Assembly (NCBI RefSeq): GCF_001042635.1
Contig: NZ_AP012331.1
Coordinates: 1,426,001 to 1,490,000, forward strand
Reading direction: 5' to 3'
Length of the DNA stretch: 64,000 nt
From: Bifidobacterium scardovii JCM 12489 = DSM 13734
Lineage (GTDB): Bacteria; Actinomycetota; Actinomycetes; Actinomycetales; Bifidobacteriaceae
Part shown: positions 30,214 through 39,157 of the stretch, piece after piece
How positions within the stretch are numbered: the first letter of the stretch is position 1
Layout: the number at the start of each line of letters is the position of its first letter
The notes under the pieces: model-generated
Seen by the model: only the letters and a program-made list of their open reading frames with translations
Told to the model about the DNA's origin: nothing
The model's database searches: none
Translations under genes and position numbers: made by a program

Positions 30214-31188
30214 ATGAGCGAACACAGCGAGCCGGTGCAGGGCCAGGACGTCTATCGGTCCGGTTTCGTGGCCGTGGTCGGCCGCCCGAACGTGGGCAAG
30301 TCGACCCTGATCAACGCGCTGATTGGCAAGCAGATCGCCATCGCGTCGTCGCGCCCCGAGACCACGCGCAAGGCGATCCGAGGCATTCTCACCACCGACC
30401 ACGCGCAGCTCGTGCTGGTGGACACGCCGGGCATCCATCGCCCGCGCACCCTGCTGGGCCAGCGGCTCAACGACATCGTCGACGAGTCCCTGTCCGACGT
30501 GGACGTGATCGCCTTCCTGCTGCCGGCGGATCAGGAGATAGGCCCCGGCGACAAGCGCATCCTGAGCCGCCTGCGCTCCGATTTCGCCGAGAAGCGCGAC
30601 GACGGCACCTTCCGGTGGAAGGTCCCGCTGATTGCGATCGTCACCAAGATCGACGAGCTCGACCGCCAGCAGCTCATCAACAAGCTCGTCGAGATCAACG
30701 AATTCGCCGACTTCTCGGACATCGTCCCGGTGAGCGCGCTCGAGCGCGACAACCTCAGCGAGGTGCGCAACGTCCTCATCGACCACACGCCCGAAGGCCC
30801 GCAGATGTACCCCGACGACCAGATCAGCGAGGAGCGGCCCGAGGAGACCATCGCCGAGCTGGTGCGCGGCGCGTTCCTCGAGGAGCTGGACGACGAGCTG
30901 CCGCATTCGCTGGCCGTGGTGGTCGACTCGATCGAATACCCCGCCGACAACAGGACCGGCGAGGGGTACGACGGCAAGATCGACGTGATGGTGTCGGTGT
31001 ACGTGGAGCGCGATTCCCAGAAGCCGATCATCATCGGCAAGGGCGCCTCCCATCTGGTGCGCGTCAAGAAGAAGCTGCGCACCCCCGTCAACCGCATCGT
31101 CGGCGGCAAGGCCCGCCTCGACCTCCACGTCAAGGTGGCCAAAGGCTGGCAGTCCGATCCCAAGCAACTGGAGAAACTAGGCTTCTAA
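30214..31188 (+). CDS. era: GTPase Era
   Basis: 324 aa, slightly longer than the E. coli protein. Essential GTPase that binds the 16S rRNA 3' end during 30S assembly. G1 is GRPNVGKST (residues 24-32), G3 VDTPG, G4 TKID. The KH domain has IIGKGASHLVRVKKKLR. ATG 30214 has AAGGAG at 30204-30209. The final codons (KQLEKLGF and stop) recur 134 bp downstream; see the direct repeat. Confidence 0.96.
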   Translation: MSEHSEPVQGQDVYRSGFVAVVGRPNVGKSTLINALIGKQIAIASSRPETTRKAIRGILTTDHAQLVLVDTPGIHRPRTLLGQRLNDIVDESLSDVDVIAFLLPADQEIGPGDKRILSRLRSDFAEKRDDGTFRWKVPLIAIVTKIDELDRQQLINKLVEINEFADFSDIVPVSALERDNLSEVRNVLIDHTPEGPQMYPDDQISEERPEETIAELVRGAFLEELDDELPHSLAVVVDSIEYPADNRTGEGYDGKIDVMVSVYVERDSQKPIIIGKGASHLVRVKKKLRTPVNRIVGGKARLDLHVKVAKGWQSDPKQLEKLGF

Positions 31189-31331
31189 GCCATTCCGGAG
31201 TTTCCCCAGCTGCATGGGATCGCTTCGCGTCCGCCAGGCGTCCGCTCACTTCGCCTATGGACAGTCCACCGGACTGTCCACTTCACGGCTCAGCCAAGCA
31301 ACTGGAGAAACTAGGCTTCTAAGCCATTCCG
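31160..31331 (+). repeat. 38-bp direct repeat of the era 3' end around a 96-bp insert
   Basis: Identical 38-bp copies lie at 31160-31197, covering the last codons and stop of era, and at 31294-31331. Each begins CCAAGCAACTGGAGAAACTA. Between them is a 96-bp segment that includes the palindrome TGGACAGTCC-ACC-GGACTGTCCA (about 31257-31279). The second copy leads into the terminator and so is probably the original gene end. The pattern is like an insertion that rebuilt the gene end, or a local duplication. Confidence 0.9.
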
Positions 31332-31334
31332 ACT

Positions 31335-31387
31335 GCATATAAGAAGCGGTGTTTACCCAAATAGGGTAAACACCGCTTCTTATATGC
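31335..31387. terminator. Bidirectional terminator between era and the acyl-CoA ligase
   Basis: Perfect 24-bp inverted repeat: 31335-31358 and 31364-31387 with AAATA between. It contains an AAGAAGCGG stretch whose complement ends in a T-rich run on either strand. It serves the two convergent genes. Confidence 0.92.
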
Positions 31388-31407
31388 GCCAGTGCCTGAC
31401 CGGTCAT

Positions 31408-31451
31408 GCCCCCGCTGGCGGAGGCTGGCGGCGTAGCCGACTGGGGGTGGC
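31408..31451 (-). repeat. Dispersed CCCCCAGTCGGCTACGCC element, inverted copy
   Basis: Read on the minus strand it is GCCACCCCCAGTCGGCTACG, then a short CCGCCAGC and CCGCCAGCGGGGG stem. It matches the units at 11142-11191 and 44931-44975 with a few changes. Confidence 0.75.
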
Positions 31452-31472
31452 TTTGTCCGCCAGCGCCGGGGC

Positions 31473-33509
31473 CTACTTCCGCTTGGTGTACATCTGGGTG
31501 TTGAGGAGGGTGGCGTAGCGGCGGATGACCTTGGGGCGGATCACCTTCATGGAGGCGGTCATCAGGCCGTTCTCCTGCGTGAACTCCTCGGGCAGGATGA
31601 TGAACTTGCGTACGGATTCGGCGCGGGAGACGCCCTCGTTGGCCTGGTCGACCCACTTCTGCACCTCGGCGCGCACGGCCGCGTTGTTCGCCGCATCCTC
31701 CAGCGACATGTCGCGGTCGAGGCCCTTGGACTCCAGCCACGGGCGCAGGGTCTCCTCGTCCAGCGTGACCAGCGCGGAAATGAACGGGCGTTTGTCGCCG
31801 AGCACCAGCGCCTGGGAGACGAACTCGCAGCGCTGGATCGCCTCTTCGATCGGCCCCGGCGCCACGTTCTTGCCGCCGGCGGTGATGATCAGGTCCTTCT
31901 TGCGGCCGGTGATGTACAGGAAGCCGTCATGGTCGAGCCGGCCGAGATCGCCGGTGTGGTACCAGCCGTCCTCGGTGAACGAGCCCTCCGTGGCCTCTTC
32001 GTTCTTGTGGTACTTCGGGAAGACCGCCGTGCCACGGACCTGGATCTCCTCGTCCTCGGCGATGCGCAGGTCGAACCCGGGGAAGGCGATGCCGACCGAA
32101 CCCTGATGGTAAGGTACGCCGAGCGGATTGAACGCGCACGGCGCCGTCGTCTCGGTCAGGCCGTAGCCCTCGTAGACCGGCACGTTCGCGCCGCGGAAGA
32201 AGGCGAGCAGCTCGGGGTCGAGCGGGGCGCCTCCGGCCACGATCCACTTGGCCCGCCCGCCGAGCACGTCGCGCAGCGCCTTGTACACCAGCGGGTCGAA
32301 TGCGGCGCGGCGGGTGCGCGTCAGCGCGCTGACATGGCCCTTGGCGCTCAGCTCCTTCATGTAGTTCTGCGCGGCGACCACGGCGGCGGCGAAGGCCACG
32401 CCCTTGGGGCCGTGCCCGGCCTTCTGCGAGGCGGCGTTGTACACCTTCTCCAGCACGCGGGGCACCACGATCATGACGGACGGCCTGGCGACCTGCAGAT
32501 CGGCGATCAGCGTCTTGATGCCCTGGGCGATGTAGACGTGGATGTCGCTGGCGACCACGATGTAGTTGATCGCGCGCGCGAAGGAGTGCGCCTGCGGCAG
32601 GAACAGCAGCACCGTGTTCTTCTTGTCGTGCAGCAGTTCGGGCATGTAGTTCGGCAGGTTCAGCGCGGTGGTGCAGTAGTGCTCGTGCGTCATCTCCACG
32701 CCCTTCGGCGCGGCGGTGGAGCCGGACGTGTACACGATCGAGCACAGGTCGGTCTTCCGGATCGACTCGATGCGGGCGTCGAGCTCCTCGTCGCTCACGG
32801 ACGCGCCGTACGCGCGGATCTCGTCCAGGCCGCCGGTCTCGATGCAGATGATGTGCTCAAGCGACGGGCACTCCTCGATCGCGCCGTCCGCCTTCTCGCG
32901 CATGTCGGTCGTGCCGACGATGAGCAGGCGTGCGTCGGAATTGTTGACGATGTTGCGGATCTGCTCGGCCGAATCGGTGTCGTACACGGTGGCGAGCACG
33001 CCGCCGCACGCCATGACCGCGGCGTCGGTGATGTTCCACTCATAGGAGGTGCGGCACATGAACGCCACGCCGTCGCCCTTCTTCAGCCCGTAGTGCAGCA
33101 GGCCCTTGGCGATCGCGCGGATGTCGGCGAGCGTCTCGTTGGCGGTGGTGGTGCGCCACTGGCCGTCGTCGTCCTTGTACGTGTACAGCGGCTCGTCGCC
33201 CATGCGCGCGGCGCGGTCGGCGTAGATGTCGTAGATCGACATGCCGTCGTCCAGCGGGGGATTGCCCTGCGTGCCGGTGGTCAGCAGGCCGGTGGCCGGG
33301 TCGAGGAAGGTGGTCGTCGGGCGATCGGGACCCCACTCGTCGGTGTGGGGCAGCGCGATGAGCTCGTCGGACGAGGGGAACCCGTCTTCCGGGTAATCGG
33401 GGCCGTTGGAGGAATCGTCGCTGACCGGATGGACGAAATCACCCCCCAGACGGAGCGCCTTCTGCGTAAGGCTCACGGCTTGATGCTTGACCGAGGTGAA
33501 AAGTGACAC
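31473..33509 (-). CDS. fadD: Long-chain acyl-CoA synthetase (AMP-dependent ligase)
   Basis: 678 aa ANL-family enzyme that activates fatty acids via acyl-AMP to acyl-CoA. The phosphate-binding loop is IVYTSGSTAAPKGVEMTH (about 258-275). GYGLTETTAP (about 438-447), DGWYHTGDLGRLDHDGFLYITGRKKDLIITAGGKNVAP and a C-terminal Lys in GLMTASMKVIRPKVIRRY complete the family. GTG start with AAGGAG 6 bp upstream. Which lipids it serves (imported fatty acids or membrane turnover) is not visible. Symbol by family only. Confidence 0.9.
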   Translation of the reverse strand: MSLFTSVKHQAVSLTQKALRLGGDFVHPVSDDSSNGPDYPEDGFPSSDELIALPHTDEWGPDRPTTTFLDPATGLLTTGTQGNPPLDDGMSIYDIYADRAARMGDEPLYTYKDDDGQWRTTTANETLADIRAIAKGLLHYGLKKGDGVAFMCRTSYEWNITDAAVMACGGVLATVYDTDSAEQIRNIVNNSDARLLIVGTTDMREKADGAIEECPSLEHIICIETGGLDEIRAYGASVSDEELDARIESIRKTDLCSIVYTSGSTAAPKGVEMTHEHYCTTALNLPNYMPELLHDKKNTVLLFLPQAHSFARAINYIVVASDIHVYIAQGIKTLIADLQVARPSVMIVVPRVLEKVYNAASQKAGHGPKGVAFAAAVVAAQNYMKELSAKGHVSALTRTRRAAFDPLVYKALRDVLGGRAKWIVAGGAPLDPELLAFFRGANVPVYEGYGLTETTAPCAFNPLGVPYHQGSVGIAFPGFDLRIAEDEEIQVRGTAVFPKYHKNEEATEGSFTEDGWYHTGDLGRLDHDGFLYITGRKKDLIITAGGKNVAPGPIEEAIQRCEFVSQALVLGDKRPFISALVTLDEETLRPWLESKGLDRDMSLEDAANNAAVRAEVQKWVDQANEGVSRAESVRKFIILPEEFTQENGLMTASMKVIRPKVIRRYATLLNTQMYTKRK

Positions 33510-33883
33510 GTAATGCTCCTTGGCGATTCCTAAAGAAAAGCTGTCAATCTTCGAATCATAATCCCAAAAGCGCGAAACTTCACCTTACGGTAGCGTAGGG
33601 AACCCCCGCGGTTCCGCACGACGGCGGGGCATGGCGAAGGCGGTTCCCGCACGGGCCGGCCTTGGGCCGGATGCGGATGCGGCGCGGGGAAGATGCGGGG
33701 GAGTCGATCGGGGGAAACCGGCGCGCGCCCGGCGCCGGGCGCATGGGCGGCTCGACGGGGGATTTCGGTGCCCCGCCCGACACATGGCCCGAAACATGGA
33801 TGATTCCAAGCGTTTCTTCTCGTCATCGGTTAGACTGGGGCGCTGTAAGCAAAGAATGCTTAGCAATGGAAGAAAGGGCTCTC
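33510..33883. other. Intergenic region between divergent genes, no gene seen
   Basis: 374 bp between the acyl-CoA ligase and pntAA. The middle is very GC-rich without a convincing ORF. TTAGACTGGGG near 33831-33841 resembles the TAGACT boxes seen ahead of other genes here and may be the -10 for the pnt operon. No repeat family member is present. Confidence 0.4.
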
Positions 33884-35023
33884 ATGGCTGAAACCCAAGA
33901 AGCCACCGTGGTGTTCGGTGTTTTGAACGAGACATCGGAGCATGAGTCGCGCGTCGCCCTGACGCCGGACATCGTCACCCGGTTGCGTAAGGCGGGCGTG
34001 TCCTGCCTGATTGAATACGGTGCGGGACTCGCCTCGCAGTATACGGATGAGGATTACGCCAAGGCCGGCGCCGAGGTGCTGCCGGCGAACGAAGTGGTCG
34101 CCCGGGCCGACGCGCTCGGATTCGTGGATCGGCCGTCCGCCGATCTCGTCGCCGGGATCAAGGCCGGCACATGGGTGATCGGCATGCTTGGCTCGTTCAC
34201 CGACGCCGACTACGTCGCCTCGCTCGAATCGGCCGGACTGGTCGGCGTGGGCATCGAGAAGCTGCCCCGTCAGCTCAGCTCCGCGCAGTCGATGGACGAG
34301 ATGACCTCGCAGAACTCCGTGATGGGCTACAAGGCCGCGCTCGTGGCCGCCAACGCCTACGGATCGTTCTTCCCGATGATGACCACGGCGGCCGGCACGA
34401 TCCGCCCGGCCAAGGTGCTCATCCTCGGCGCCGGCATCGCCGGCCTGCAGGCCATCGGCACCGCCAAGCGCCTCGGCGCGGTCGTCACCGCGTACGACGT
34501 GCGCCCCGCGTCCCGCGACGAGGTCGAGTCGCTCGGCGCGAAGTTCCTCGATCTGGGGCTCGACTTCTCGAAGGGCCAGGGCGAGGGCGGCTACGCGCGC
34601 GCCCTGAGCGCCGAGGAGCAGGCCCAGCAGCAGGCCGCGGTCGATCAGAAGGCCACCGGATTCGACGTGATCATCACCACCGCCAAGGTGCCTGGCCGCA
34701 AGCCGCCGCTGCTGCTGACCAAGGCCGGCGTCGACGGCCTCAAGCGCGGCGCGGTGATCGTGGACTGCGCCGCCAGCGAGCTCGGCGGCAACGTCGAGGG
34801 CTCCGAGGTCGGCACGCGGATAACCGACGGCGGCGTGACCATCATCGGCGCCCCCTACCTGGCCAGCGAAGTGGCCAACACCGCCTCCAACCTGCTGGCC
34901 CGCAACGTCGCCGACGTGCTCGCCCACTTCGTGAAGGACGGCAAGCTCGCCATCGACCTGAACGAGGAGCTCGACGACGCGCTGATCGTGGCCGGACGTC
35001 CCGCCGCCCCGGCTCAGGCCTAG
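33884..35023 (+). CDS. pntAA: NAD(P) transhydrogenase, alpha-1 subunit (NAD-binding)
   Basis: 379 aa soluble dI domain of proton-translocating transhydrogenase, which interconverts NADH/NADP+ and NADPH/NAD+ using the proton gradient. It has NETSEHESRVALTPD near the start, then QLSSAQSMDEMTSQNSVMGYKA and the Rossmann loop VLILGAGIAGLQAIGTAKRLGA. I chose ATG 33884 with AGAAAGG upstream; ATG 33866 would add six residues. The membrane part is a separate gene, as in Rhodospirillum and many actinobacteria. Confidence 0.94.
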   Translation: MAETQEATVVFGVLNETSEHESRVALTPDIVTRLRKAGVSCLIEYGAGLASQYTDEDYAKAGAEVLPANEVVARADALGFVDRPSADLVAGIKAGTWVIGMLGSFTDADYVASLESAGLVGVGIEKLPRQLSSAQSMDEMTSQNSVMGYKAALVAANAYGSFFPMMTTAAGTIRPAKVLILGAGIAGLQAIGTAKRLGAVVTAYDVRPASRDEVESLGAKFLDLGLDFSKGQGEGGYARALSAEEQAQQQAAVDQKATGFDVIITTAKVPGRKPPLLLTKAGVDGLKRGAVIVDCAASELGGNVEGSEVGTRITDGGVTIIGAPYLASEVANTASNLLARNVADVLAHFVKDGKLAIDLNEELDDALIVAGRPAAPAQA

Positions 35024-35052
35024 GAATCGGGAAGAAAGCGAGAAACAAGACA

Positions 35053-35358
35053 ATGGATATCGTCGTCGCAATCACTCTGTTCGTACTGGCGCTGCTCATC
35101 GGCGTCGAGGTCATCGGCAAGGTGCCCGCAACCCTGCACACCCCGCTGATGTCGGGCGCGAACTCCATCCACGGCATCGTCATCGTCGGCGTCGTCATCG
35201 TCGCCGCGCACGCCACCAGCCCGCTCGCCTGGGTGTTCATCTTCCTGGCCGCCGTGCTGGGCACGATGAACGTCGTCGGCGGCTACGTGGTCACCGACCG
35301 CATGCTGGAGATGTTCAAGTCCGACAAGTCGAAGAAGAAAGATGAGGAGGGCAAGTAA
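35053..35358 (+). CDS. pntAB: NAD(P) transhydrogenase, alpha-2 subunit (membrane)
   Basis: 101 aa with three membrane segments (about 2-20, 41-58 and 62-82) and a Lys-rich tail. It matches the C-terminal membrane part of PntA: HTPLMSGANSIHGIVIVG is its signature. It is short and sits between pntAA (29 bp) and pntB (adjacent, 0 bp). Together the three form the complete enzyme. Confidence 0.93.
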   Translation: MDIVVAITLFVLALLIGVEVIGKVPATLHTPLMSGANSIHGIVIVGVVIVAAHATSPLAWVFIFLAAVLGTMNVVGGYVVTDRMLEMFKSDKSKKKDEEGK

Positions 35359-36804
35359 ATGGGTGCGCTTTCCGAGATACTGAGCACGCCGCTTGGCGTC
35401 ATTGAATGGTTCGTCTATCTGCTGGCCGCCGTGATGTTCGTGATCGGCCTGCACCTGATGAACTCGCCGAAGACCGCGCGCAAGGGCAACCTGATCTCCG
35501 CGGCCGGCATGGTCATGGCCTGCGTCATGGCGTTCATCGTGCTGTTCGTCGGCGAGATCGGCAACGGCTTCCAGCACGGCGTCGCCGTCGTCCTGCTGAT
35601 CGCGGGCATCGCGATCGGCGCGATCGTCGGCGTGTGGAGCGCCAAGAAGGTCAAGATGACCGACATGCCGCAGCTCGTCTCCGTGTTCAACACGGTCGGC
35701 GGCGGCGCGGCCGCGCTCGTCGCCCTCAACGACATCCTCAACTCGTCGGACACGCCGACCATCGTCGTGCTCATCACCGCCGGCCTGGGCATCATGATCG
35801 GCTCGGTCACGTTCACCGGCTCGCTGGTCGCCGCCGGCAAGCTGCAGGGCATCAAGTTCCTGCGCAAGCTGACCCTGCCGGCCAAGGGCGTGTGGAACAT
35901 CGCGTTCATCGCGCTGACCGTGATCGCCTTCGTCATGCTGTGCGTGCAGCCGGGCAACGCGGTGCTCTGGTGCATCCTGACCACCGTGTTCGCGCTGGCG
36001 TACGGCCTGGTGTTCGTCATCCCGATCGGCGGCGCCGACATGCCCGTCGTCATCTCCGTGCTCAACGCCTGCACCGGCACCGCCGTGGCCATGAGCGGCC
36101 TCGCGATCAACAACATCGCGCTGATCGTCGCCGGCGCGCTCGTCGGCGCGGCCGGCGTCACCCTGTCGCTGGCCATGTCCAAGGCCATGAACCGCCCGCT
36201 GATGAGCGTGCTCGCCGGCGGCTTCGGCGGGGCCTCGGGCGCGGCGGCCGACGCCTCCGGCCCGGAAGGCACCATGAAGGAGACCACCGCCGACGACGTG
36301 GCAGTCCAGCTCGTCTACGCCGACAAGGTCATCTTCGTGCCCGGCTTCGGCCTGGCCCAGGCGCAGGCCCAGCGCGAGCTCGCCGACCTCGGCGAGCTGC
36401 TCAAGGGCCACGGCGTCGAGATCGAGTACGCGATCCACCCGGTCGCCGGCCGTATGCCCGGCCACATGAACGTGCTGCTCGCCGAGGCCAATGTGCCCTA
36501 CGAGGAGCTCGTCGATCTCGACGACATCAACCCGCAGTTCCCGACCGCCAACGTCGCCCTCGTCGTCGGCGCCAACGACGTCACCAACCCGGCGGCCCGC
36601 CGCCCCGGCACCCCGGTCTCCGGCATGCCGATCCTCGACGTCGACAAGGCCCAGAACGTCGTCGTCATGAAGCGCGGCCGCGGCAAGGGCTACGCCGGCA
36701 TCGAGAACGAGCTCTACTTCGAGCCCAACACCCAGATGCTGTTCGGCGACGCGAAGGCGGGGCTGCAAGCCGTCATCGCCGCGGTCAAGGAATTGATCGC
36801 ATAA
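35359..36804 (+). CDS. pntB: NAD(P) transhydrogenase, beta subunit
   Basis: 481 aa. About nine membrane segments (to about 280) form most of the proton path. The C-terminal dIII domain binds NADP(H), with VIFVPGFGLAQAQAQ, IHPVAGRMPGHMNVLLAEA and VVVMKRGRGKGYAGIENELYF. ATG directly follows the pntAB stop. The operon ends in the long inverted repeat at 36808-36917. Confidence 0.96.
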   Translation: MGALSEILSTPLGVIEWFVYLLAAVMFVIGLHLMNSPKTARKGNLISAAGMVMACVMAFIVLFVGEIGNGFQHGVAVVLLIAGIAIGAIVGVWSAKKVKMTDMPQLVSVFNTVGGGAAALVALNDILNSSDTPTIVVLITAGLGIMIGSVTFTGSLVAAGKLQGIKFLRKLTLPAKGVWNIAFIALTVIAFVMLCVQPGNAVLWCILTTVFALAYGLVFVIPIGGADMPVVISVLNACTGTAVAMSGLAINNIALIVAGALVGAAGVTLSLAMSKAMNRPLMSVLAGGFGGASGAAADASGPEGTMKETTADDVAVQLVYADKVIFVPGFGLAQAQAQRELADLGELLKGHGVEIEYAIHPVAGRMPGHMNVLLAEANVPYEELVDLDDINPQFPTANVALVVGANDVTNPAARRPGTPVSGMPILDVDKAQNVVVMKRGRGKGYAGIENELYFEPNTQMLFGDAKAGLQAVIAAVKELIA

Positions 36805-36807
36805 CGG

Positions 36808-36917
36808 GGAATTGACCGCATAACGGAGCGTCCCCGGACTCACGGCAGGCTCGACGTACCTCTGTACGCCTTCGCCCGCCGTGAGTCCGGGGACGCGCGC
36901 GTTATGCGGTCAATTCC
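36808..36917. repeat. Long inverted repeat after pntB
   Basis: GGAATTGACCGCATAACG (36808-36825) returns inverted at 36900-36917. Inside it CGTCCCCGGACTCACGGC (36829-36846) is matched by its complement in 36877-36895. The loop is about 30 bp. It lies between the convergent pntB and hydrolase genes and probably ends both transcripts. The 5' part extends the ATAACG of the pntB end, as if the gene terminus seeded it. Confidence 0.85.
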
Positions 36918-36947
36918 GGTCAGCGCGGCTGCAGCATACGTTGATCT

Positions 36948-36995
36948 GGCTCCCCTCGCTGAGGGGAGCTGGCCGCGAAGCGGTCTGAGGGGAGC
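36948..36995 (+). repeat. CTCCCCTC-family hairpin element
   Basis: GGCTCCCCTCGCTGAGGGGA, then GCTGGCCGCGAAGCGGTCTG and AGGGGAGC. Single copy of the unit seen paired at 21894-22023. Confidence 0.8.
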
Positions 36996-37035
36996 GTTGC
37001 CGCAAACGCCTGATATCGGGCTGTCGCCGGCTCGC

Positions 37036-38022
37036 CTACAGCGCGAACACACGCCTGACGAAGCCGGTGACCTTGCGCCAGTACAGGTCGGGTGCGGTAC
37101 TGGCGCTCATCGTGTGATCGGCGCCGGGCACGAGCAGCTTCTCCCGGTCGAGGCTCGCGCAGGCGCGGTAGTTCGCTTCGAGGAAGCGAGGAGAGACGAA
37201 GGTGTCGGCCCCGCCGTGAATGAACAGCATGGGGATCGTCGCGTGCCGCAGCATGCGCGTGCACGACGCCTCGGCGAAGCCGTATCCGGCGCGGCGCCTG
37301 CAGACCAGCCCCGCCGCCCGCACCAGCATCGCCGCCACCGGGCGGGGCAGATGGAACATCGCTCGGGCCGTGTCCTCGAACTGGCCGGCCACCGAGGCGT
37401 AGCCGCAGTCCTCGATCGCCGCGGCCACGTTGCGCGGCAGCCGGGGGTCGCCGGCCGCCATCATCACCGTGGCGGCGCCCATCGAATTGCCATGCAGCAG
37501 GATGCGCGCGTCTCCGTCGCTGTCGGTGATCAGCCGGATCCAACCCAGCAGGTCGTTGCGCTCCAGCCACCCCATGCCGACGTACCGGCCCTCGCTCAGT
37601 TCATGCGCGCGCTGGGCCGGCACGAGCACCGTGAACCCGAGCTTGGCGTAGCGATGCGCCCATTTCGCCATCTCCGCGGGCTCCCCGGTGTAGCCGTGGC
37701 AGCAGATCGCGTACAGGTGCGGCTTGGGCGCCACGCAATCGGGGTCGAACAGCCAGGCGTGCAGCTGCAGCCCGTCGTCGCTGGCGAGCGTGACCGGCTG
37801 CTTGGAGGATGCGAACCAGTCGGCGGCAGCGGCGCACTCGTCGGCGTCGCGGATCGGCTGTTGGGGCTGGCCGTTGTCGGGCGGCTGGCGGAACATCGAC
37901 CGTTTCGCCTTGGTGTCCAGCGCGAACGAGAACAACGATTCGGCGGTCAGGCAGACTCCGCCCGCCAGAGCGGCGGCAGCGCCGCAGCCGATCATGACCT
38001 TCGTGGAATTCCGCAGCGCCAT
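37036..38022 (-). CDS. Alpha/beta hydrolase with N-terminal membrane anchor
   Basis: 328 aa. One hydrophobic segment (about 7-32) could be an anchor or signal. The hydrolase fold follows, with the oxyanion region CCHGYTGEP, nucleophile elbow HGNSMGAAT (Ser), the late Asp in HGGADTFVS and the His in GADHTMS. It resembles YqkD/Bem46-like esterases or peptidases. The substrate is unknown. No operon partner. Confidence 0.8.
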   Translation of the reverse strand: MALRNSTKVMIGCGAAAALAGGVCLTAESLFSFALDTKAKRSMFRQPPDNGQPQQPIRDADECAAAADWFASSKQPVTLASDDGLQLHAWLFDPDCVAPKPHLYAICCHGYTGEPAEMAKWAHRYAKLGFTVLVPAQRAHELSEGRYVGMGWLERNDLLGWIRLITDSDGDARILLHGNSMGAATVMMAAGDPRLPRNVAAAIEDCGYASVAGQFEDTARAMFHLPRPVAAMLVRAAGLVCRRRAGYGFAEASCTRMLRHATIPMLFIHGGADTFVSPRFLEANYRACASLDREKLLVPGADHTMSASTAPDLYWRKVTGFVRRVFAL

Positions 38023-38340
38023 CGCAACCTCCGCATTTCGGGAACCTCTTACCGAGCATTGTAAGCCTCCGGACGCTCCCGATCATGTCGGCAACGCCGC
38101 GAGTCCCGGCATTTGCGCTGCCGTGCCGTCGCGCCGCCCGGGCCTCCGGCGGATGCCTCTGCCGGGGGACATGAGCCGGGTGATTTGTCCATGACGTGCA
38201 TATACTTGAAATGTTGCTTTGGCGAGGGAGGGAAACCTCCGTAATCGACTCGGCGTATGTTCCATCTCCTTGAGGTGCGTTCTGCGGCGCGTCGTGGCGT
38301 CAAAAGACAGAACGACAAGTAACAACCCAAGGAGGCCATT
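38023..38340 (+). promoter_or_regulatory. rplY leader: Region upstream of L25: possible promoter and structured leader
   Basis: 318 bp without a gene. A TATACT box at 38201-38206 is a reasonable -10 for L25; no clear -35 lies at the right distance. The putative leader to 38340 has a GGAGGGAAACCTCC hairpin near 38226-38240 and GTTCTG..CAGAAC closing a stem near 38279-38313. AAGGAGG precedes the ATG. A leader of about 130 bases fits autoregulated ribosomal protein genes, but no known motif was recognised. Confidence 0.4.
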
Positions 38341-38970
38341 ATGGCTACTACCATCAAGCTCGAAGGCGAAGCCCGCAACGAGTTCGGCAAGGGCGCTGCC
38401 CGCCGCATGCGCGTTGCCAAGCAGATCCCCGCCACCATGTACGCGGGCGGCGAGGCTCCCGTGTTCGTCAAGCTCCCGATGAAGGAGACCACCCTGGCGC
38501 TGCGCCACACCAACGCCCTGTTCTCCATCTCCTACGGCGACCAGAACAAGCTCGCCGTCGTCAAGGACGTGCAGCGCAACCCCGTCAAGCGCATCGTCGA
38601 GCACATTGACTTCTACGAGGTCAAGGCCGGCGAGAAGATCGACGTCGAGGTGCCGGTGTTCGTCGAGGGCACCCCGAAGGGTGTCGCCGTCGCGTTCGTC
38701 GACGTGCAGGAGCTCAAGGTCCGCGCCGATGTCGCCAACCTGCCCGAGAAGATCGTGGTCAACGTCGATGGCCTGACCGACGGCACCAAGGTGCTGCTCA
38801 AGGACGTCGTCCTGCCCGAGGGCGTCGAGCTCGACATGGATGATCTCGAGGAGTCCGTCGTCACCGTCGAGGTGCCGGAGGATGCCACCGAGTCCACCGC
38901 CGCCCCGGAGGCCGCCCCGGCTGACGCCGACGCCGCTGCCGCCGCCGCTCCGGCCGACGACGCCAAGTGA
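38341..38970 (+). CDS. rplY: 50S ribosomal protein L25 (long Ctc/TL5 form)
   Basis: 209 aa. L25 binds 5S rRNA. The N-terminal L25 domain (1-90) begins IKLEGEARNEFGKGAARRMR. The C-terminal TL5 domain (about 95-185) has VPVFVEGTPKGVA and VNVDGLTDGTKVLLKDVVLPEG. The tail is Ala-rich and acidic. The Ctc form is usual in Gram-positive bacteria. AAGGAGG gives strong initiation. Confidence 0.96.
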   Translation: MATTIKLEGEARNEFGKGAARRMRVAKQIPATMYAGGEAPVFVKLPMKETTLALRHTNALFSISYGDQNKLAVVKDVQRNPVKRIVEHIDFYEVKAGEKIDVEVPVFVEGTPKGVAVAFVDVQELKVRADVANLPEKIVVNVDGLTDGTKVLLKDVVLPEGVELDMDDLEESVVTVEVPEDATESTAAPEAAPADADAAAAAAPADDAK

Positions 38971-38995
38971 TCGTCGGATCCCGTTGAACCAAGGA

Positions 38996-39025
38996 AGAGA
39001 GCCCACGGACCGTGGGCTCTCTTTC
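38996..39025 (+). terminator. Terminator after L25
   Basis: AGAGAGCCCACGG pairs with CCGTGGGCTCTCT, followed by TTC; strong hairpin 26 bp beyond the stop. Confidence 0.9.
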
Positions 39026-39157
39026 ATAATGTGAACGTGCTCACGCTTCATACGACACGGGTGTGAGAAAGTATCACCAGAACCGGGGCCACAAGCCACC
39101 GGCCACCAACCATTCTGACCGCCGCGCATACGGCGGCGTTCCAAGAAGAAGTGTGCA

